A stretch of 17,688 nt of DNA, taken from NCBI GenBank assembly GCA_049511115.1, contig JBEKYH010000040.1:1-17688 (forward strand), in the 5' to 3' direction. This DNA is from JBEKYH01 sp049511115 (GTDB lineage: Bacteria; Planctomycetota; Phycisphaerae; Tepidisphaerales; Tepidisphaeraceae). Position numbers and translations under genes: made by a program. Shown piece after piece: positions 15,862 through 17,688 of the stretch. Under the pieces are notes generated by a model. It had not been told where the DNA came from and made no database searches. It worked only from the letters and a program-made list of their open reading frames with translations. Positions within the stretch are counted from its first letter, which is position 1; the number at the start of each line of letters is the position of its first letter.

Positions 15862-17209
15862 GGGCGGTCCTCCGCGTGGGCTTGACGAGCCGGCCTCGCG
15901 CGCCGCCAATGATTTTGCCGTCGCAGAAAGTCGTCTGGCCGCGCAGGATCGTCCTGCGCACGACACCGCGCAGAGTGCGGCCGACATAGGGGCTGAGCCG
16001 GTGGCGATCCAGCAGTTGGTCGCGCTGCAGCGTGTACGTGGTATCCACGTCGACCAAGGCAAAGTCCGCGTCGAATCCCGCGGCGATCTGCCCCTTGCCC
16101 GGCAAGGAGAATCGGCGGGCGACGTTGGCGGCGATTAGTTTGGTGACCTGATCCAGCGGCAAATGCGGCTCAAGACTCAGCAGAATCGACAGCGTCGACT
16201 GCACGCCGGCGATGCCGCCCCAGACGGCGAAGAAATCTTCGGACTGCTTCATCGACGCCGGCGCGGGGGAATGATCCGACCCGATCAGGTCGAATTCCCC
16301 GGCCAGCACCAGCGCCCAAAGCGCGGACGCATCCTCGCGCGAGCGAAGCGGCGGAGCGCATTTGGCGATCGCTCCCATTTGCTGAACATCGCATTCGGTC
16401 AACGCCAGGTAGTGCGGACAGGTTTCGTCAGTGACTTGAGCGCGGCCTTTGTGCTTTGCGATCAGGCGCGCGGCCTGAGGAGAACTGACGTGCACGATAT
16501 GAAGCGAACAGCCGGTTTGCTCAGACAAGGCGATGCCGCGCTCGATGGCCGCAATTTCCGCGGCGATGGGCCGCGTGGCGAGATAATCGCGCACTGCTTT
16601 AAGGCCCTTGGCTTTGGCCTGGGCCGTCAGGCGGGCGGTGAGTTCCTGATCTTCCGCGTGCACGGCCACGGGCAATCCAATTGACGCGGCGATTTCCATG
16701 CCTTTCTGGAGCGTCAAGTCATCGGCCCGCGAAAAATCGTCAATCCCGCTGTCGCACATGAACGCCTTGAAGCCAACGACGCCACGATCGGCCAATTCCC
16801 GCATTTTGTCTAGATTATTCGGCGTCAAGCCGCCCCACAGGGCGAAATCGGCGTGGCTGGATGCTTCGGCGGCGCGCCGCTTCGCGTCGAAGCTTTCGCC
16901 ATCCAGAGTCGGCGGCGACGCATTGAGCGGCATATCGAAAAAGCAGGTTCCGCCGCCGGCGGCGAGCGCGGATGATCCCGTGGAGAAACCCTCCCAATCG
17001 GTCCGGCCGGGCTCGTTGAAGTGAACATGGGCGTCGATCAGGCCCGGGAAAACATGGAGGCCGGCGGCGTCTATTACCTGCGATCTCGTTGCCGATAAAT
17101 CAGCCGCCACGCGCACGATTTTCCCATCGCGGACGGCGACATCGGCCCGAGCCGTGCCGTCGGGTCCGACCACGGTTCCGCCCCGGATGATGAGGTCGAA
17201 ATCATCCAT
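15854..17209 (-). CDS. allB: Allantoinase (cyclic amidohydrolase)
   Basis: Opens the hydantoin ring of allantoin to give allantoate. Its 451 residues match the E. coli AllB length (about 453). The dinuclear metal site of the dihydroorotase/allantoinase group is complete: His61 and His63 in DAHVHF, Lys148 in GFKAF (the carbamylated lysine), His184 in AVHAED, His240 in HIVHVSS and Asp312 in GSDHSP. The stretch FDMPLNASPPT (91-101) is an allantoinase-type signature that sets it apart from dihydroorotase and hydantoinase. The ATG at 17209 overlaps the HIU hydrolase stop by one base (TGATG) and has GAGGA 5 nt upstream. Its product allantoate is not processed further by any gene in view. Dihydroorotase is the main alternative but is unlikely in this context. 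Confidence 0.93.
   Translation of the reverse strand: MDDFDLIIRGGTVVGPDGTARADVAVRDGKIVRVAADLSATRSQVIDAAGLHVFPGLIDAHVHFNEPGRTDWEGFSTGSSALAAGGGTCFFDMPLNASPPTLDGESFDAKRRAAEASSHADFALWGGLTPNNLDKMRELADRGVVGFKAFMCDSGIDDFSRADDLTLQKGMEIAASIGLPVAVHAEDQELTARLTAQAKAKGLKAVRDYLATRPIAAEIAAIERGIALSEQTGCSLHIVHVSSPQAARLIAKHKGRAQVTDETCPHYLALTECDVQQMGAIAKCAPPLRSREDASALWALVLAGEFDLIGSDHSPAPASMKQSEDFFAVWGGIAGVQSTLSILLSLEPHLPLDQVTKLIAANVARRFSLPGKGQIAAGFDADFALVDVDTTYTLQRDQLLDRHRLSPYVGRTLRGVVRRTILRGQTTFCDGKIIGGARGRLVKPTRRTAHA
15869..15873 (-). promoter_or_regulatory. Ribosome binding site deciding the guaD start
   Basis: On the minus strand GGAGG lies 7 nt before the ATG at 15861, the best ribosome binding site in the operon. 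It sits inside the end of allB and supports the internal ATG over the longer open frame reaching 16062. The allB stop falls 8 nt into guaD, so ribosomes ending allB are placed to restart here. Confidence 0.7.
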
Positions 17210-17550
17210 CAGCTTCCTCGATAGGTGCTGTAAGCCCAGGGGGACACCAGCAGCGGCACATGGTAGGACCCGGAGGGATCATCGACGACAAAAGCCACCG
17301 GCACCACGCCGAGAAACCGCCGTGCGTCCGCGTGCCCGCTCGCGGCGAAGTAACTGCCCACATCAAATTCGATTTCATATTCGCCGGCGGTGAGATGCCC
17401 GTCGGCAAGCAGCGGGGCGTCGGTCCTGCCGTCGGCGTTTGTGATCGTCTCAACCACGAGCCGTTCGCCACGATAGAGACTGATCTTCATTCCCGCCGCG
17501 GGGCGGCCGCTCGCAATATCCAGCACGTGCGTGGTCAGTTTCCCGGGCAT
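17209..17550 (-). CDS. hiuH: 5-hydroxyisourate hydrolase (transthyretin-like)
   Basis: Hydrolyses 5-hydroxyisourate, the product of urate oxidase, to OHCU. The small tetrameric transthyretin-related family is diagnosed by its conserved residues: His8 in LTTHVLD, Arg42 in GRTDAPL, His97 in YHVPLL and the exact C-terminal tetrapeptide YRGS (110-113). At 113 residues it has the family length and no targeting sequence. I chose the ATG at 17550, 4 nt after the urate oxidase stop, with GAGAG 7 nt upstream. An in-frame TTG at 17568 would add six residues and overlap urate oxidase. Its place directly after urate oxidase and before allantoinase fits consecutive pathway steps. The gene is also called uraH or pucM. 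Confidence 0.96.
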   Translation of the reverse strand: MPGKLTTHVLDIASGRPAAGMKISLYRGERLVVETITNADGRTDAPLLADGHLTAGEYEIEFDVGSYFAASGHADARRFLGVVPVAFVVDDPSGSYHVPLLVSPWAYSTYRGS

Positions 17551-17554
17551 ATTT

Positions 17555-17688
17555 CTACTCTCGCTCAATGAATCCGCTGATTACTCCGTGCGGGTCGTCG
17601 ATGGGAACAAATATCTCGCTCTGGTTTTCCAAGCCGAACGGATGCAGATTGACCGGGATGCGATGCAGATTGGGCAGCGTTAGCCGAA
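17555..17688 (-). CDS. Urate oxidase, C-terminal fragment cut by the window edge
   Basis: Only the last 44 codons are visible, ending at TAG (17557-17555). The translated end contains LTLPNLHRIPVNL, PFGLENQSEIFVP and DDPHG. This is the C-terminal pattern of cofactor-independent urate oxidases, including the PNxH motif whose Asn and His line the active site in characterised uricases. The enzyme oxidises urate to 5-hydroxyisourate, the substrate of the next gene 4 nt downstream. Because the N-terminus lies outside the window, I cannot tell whether it is a stand-alone uricase or carries an N-terminal OHCU decarboxylase domain as in Bacillus PucL. Confidence 0.85.
   Translation of the reverse strand, partial: RLTLPNLHRIPVNLHPFGLENQSEIFVPIDDPHGVISGFIERE

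Noticed and set aside
15862..16062. 67-codon upstream extension of guaD
   Set aside because: It overlaps allB, encodes Arg/Ser/Ala-rich filler, and the internal ATG at 15861 has a strong GGAGG and the expected start position relative to the HTH metal motif.

Overview
The window looks chromosomal, from a moderately GC-rich member of the Planctomycetota, and class Phycisphaerae is my best guess. The taxonomic call rests on the left-hand gene. Its very large predicted protein carries an N-terminal LEPR-XLL-type motif (LEQRILLS), repeated beta-sandwich and CARDB-like modules, and a planctomycete-style dockerin pair near its C-terminus. The right-hand genes are housekeeping-type enzymes and are less informative about lineage.

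Layout: positions 1-351 are non-coding and hold a 58-bp repeat (copy A). Positions 352-10515 (+) encode one 3387-residue surface or secreted protein. Positions 10516-10779 are a convergent intergenic stretch. It holds a second copy of the 58-bp repeat (copy B), a 9-bp tandem duplication, the 3' half of a tRNA-like sequence and a perfect 13-bp-stem hairpin. Positions 10780-17688 (-) are a tightly packed purine-degradation operon that enters from the right edge: urate oxidase (C-terminal end only), 5-hydroxyisourate hydrolase, allantoinase, guanine deaminase, xanthine dehydrogenase small subunit and xanthine dehydrogenase large subunit.

The operon genes cover one route. Guanine is deaminated to xanthine (GuaD), xanthine is oxidised to urate (XdhAB), urate goes to 5-hydroxyisourate (uricase) and then OHCU (HIU hydrolase). 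After decarboxylation OHCU becomes allantoin, which allantoinase opens to allantoate. The OHCU decarboxylase and the XdhC cofactor-insertion factor are not in the visible part. All five junctions are overlaps of 1-8 nt or gaps of 2-4 nt, consistent with one mRNA and translational coupling.

The points most worth a second look are the matched repeats on both sides of the giant gene, the tRNA-like remnant, a stretch of near-perfect alternating amphipathic beta strands and a six-repeat propeller inside the giant protein, and the two missing steps of the purine route. I did not find a clear new defence or mobile system. No CRISPR array, transposase, integrase or rRNA is visible.
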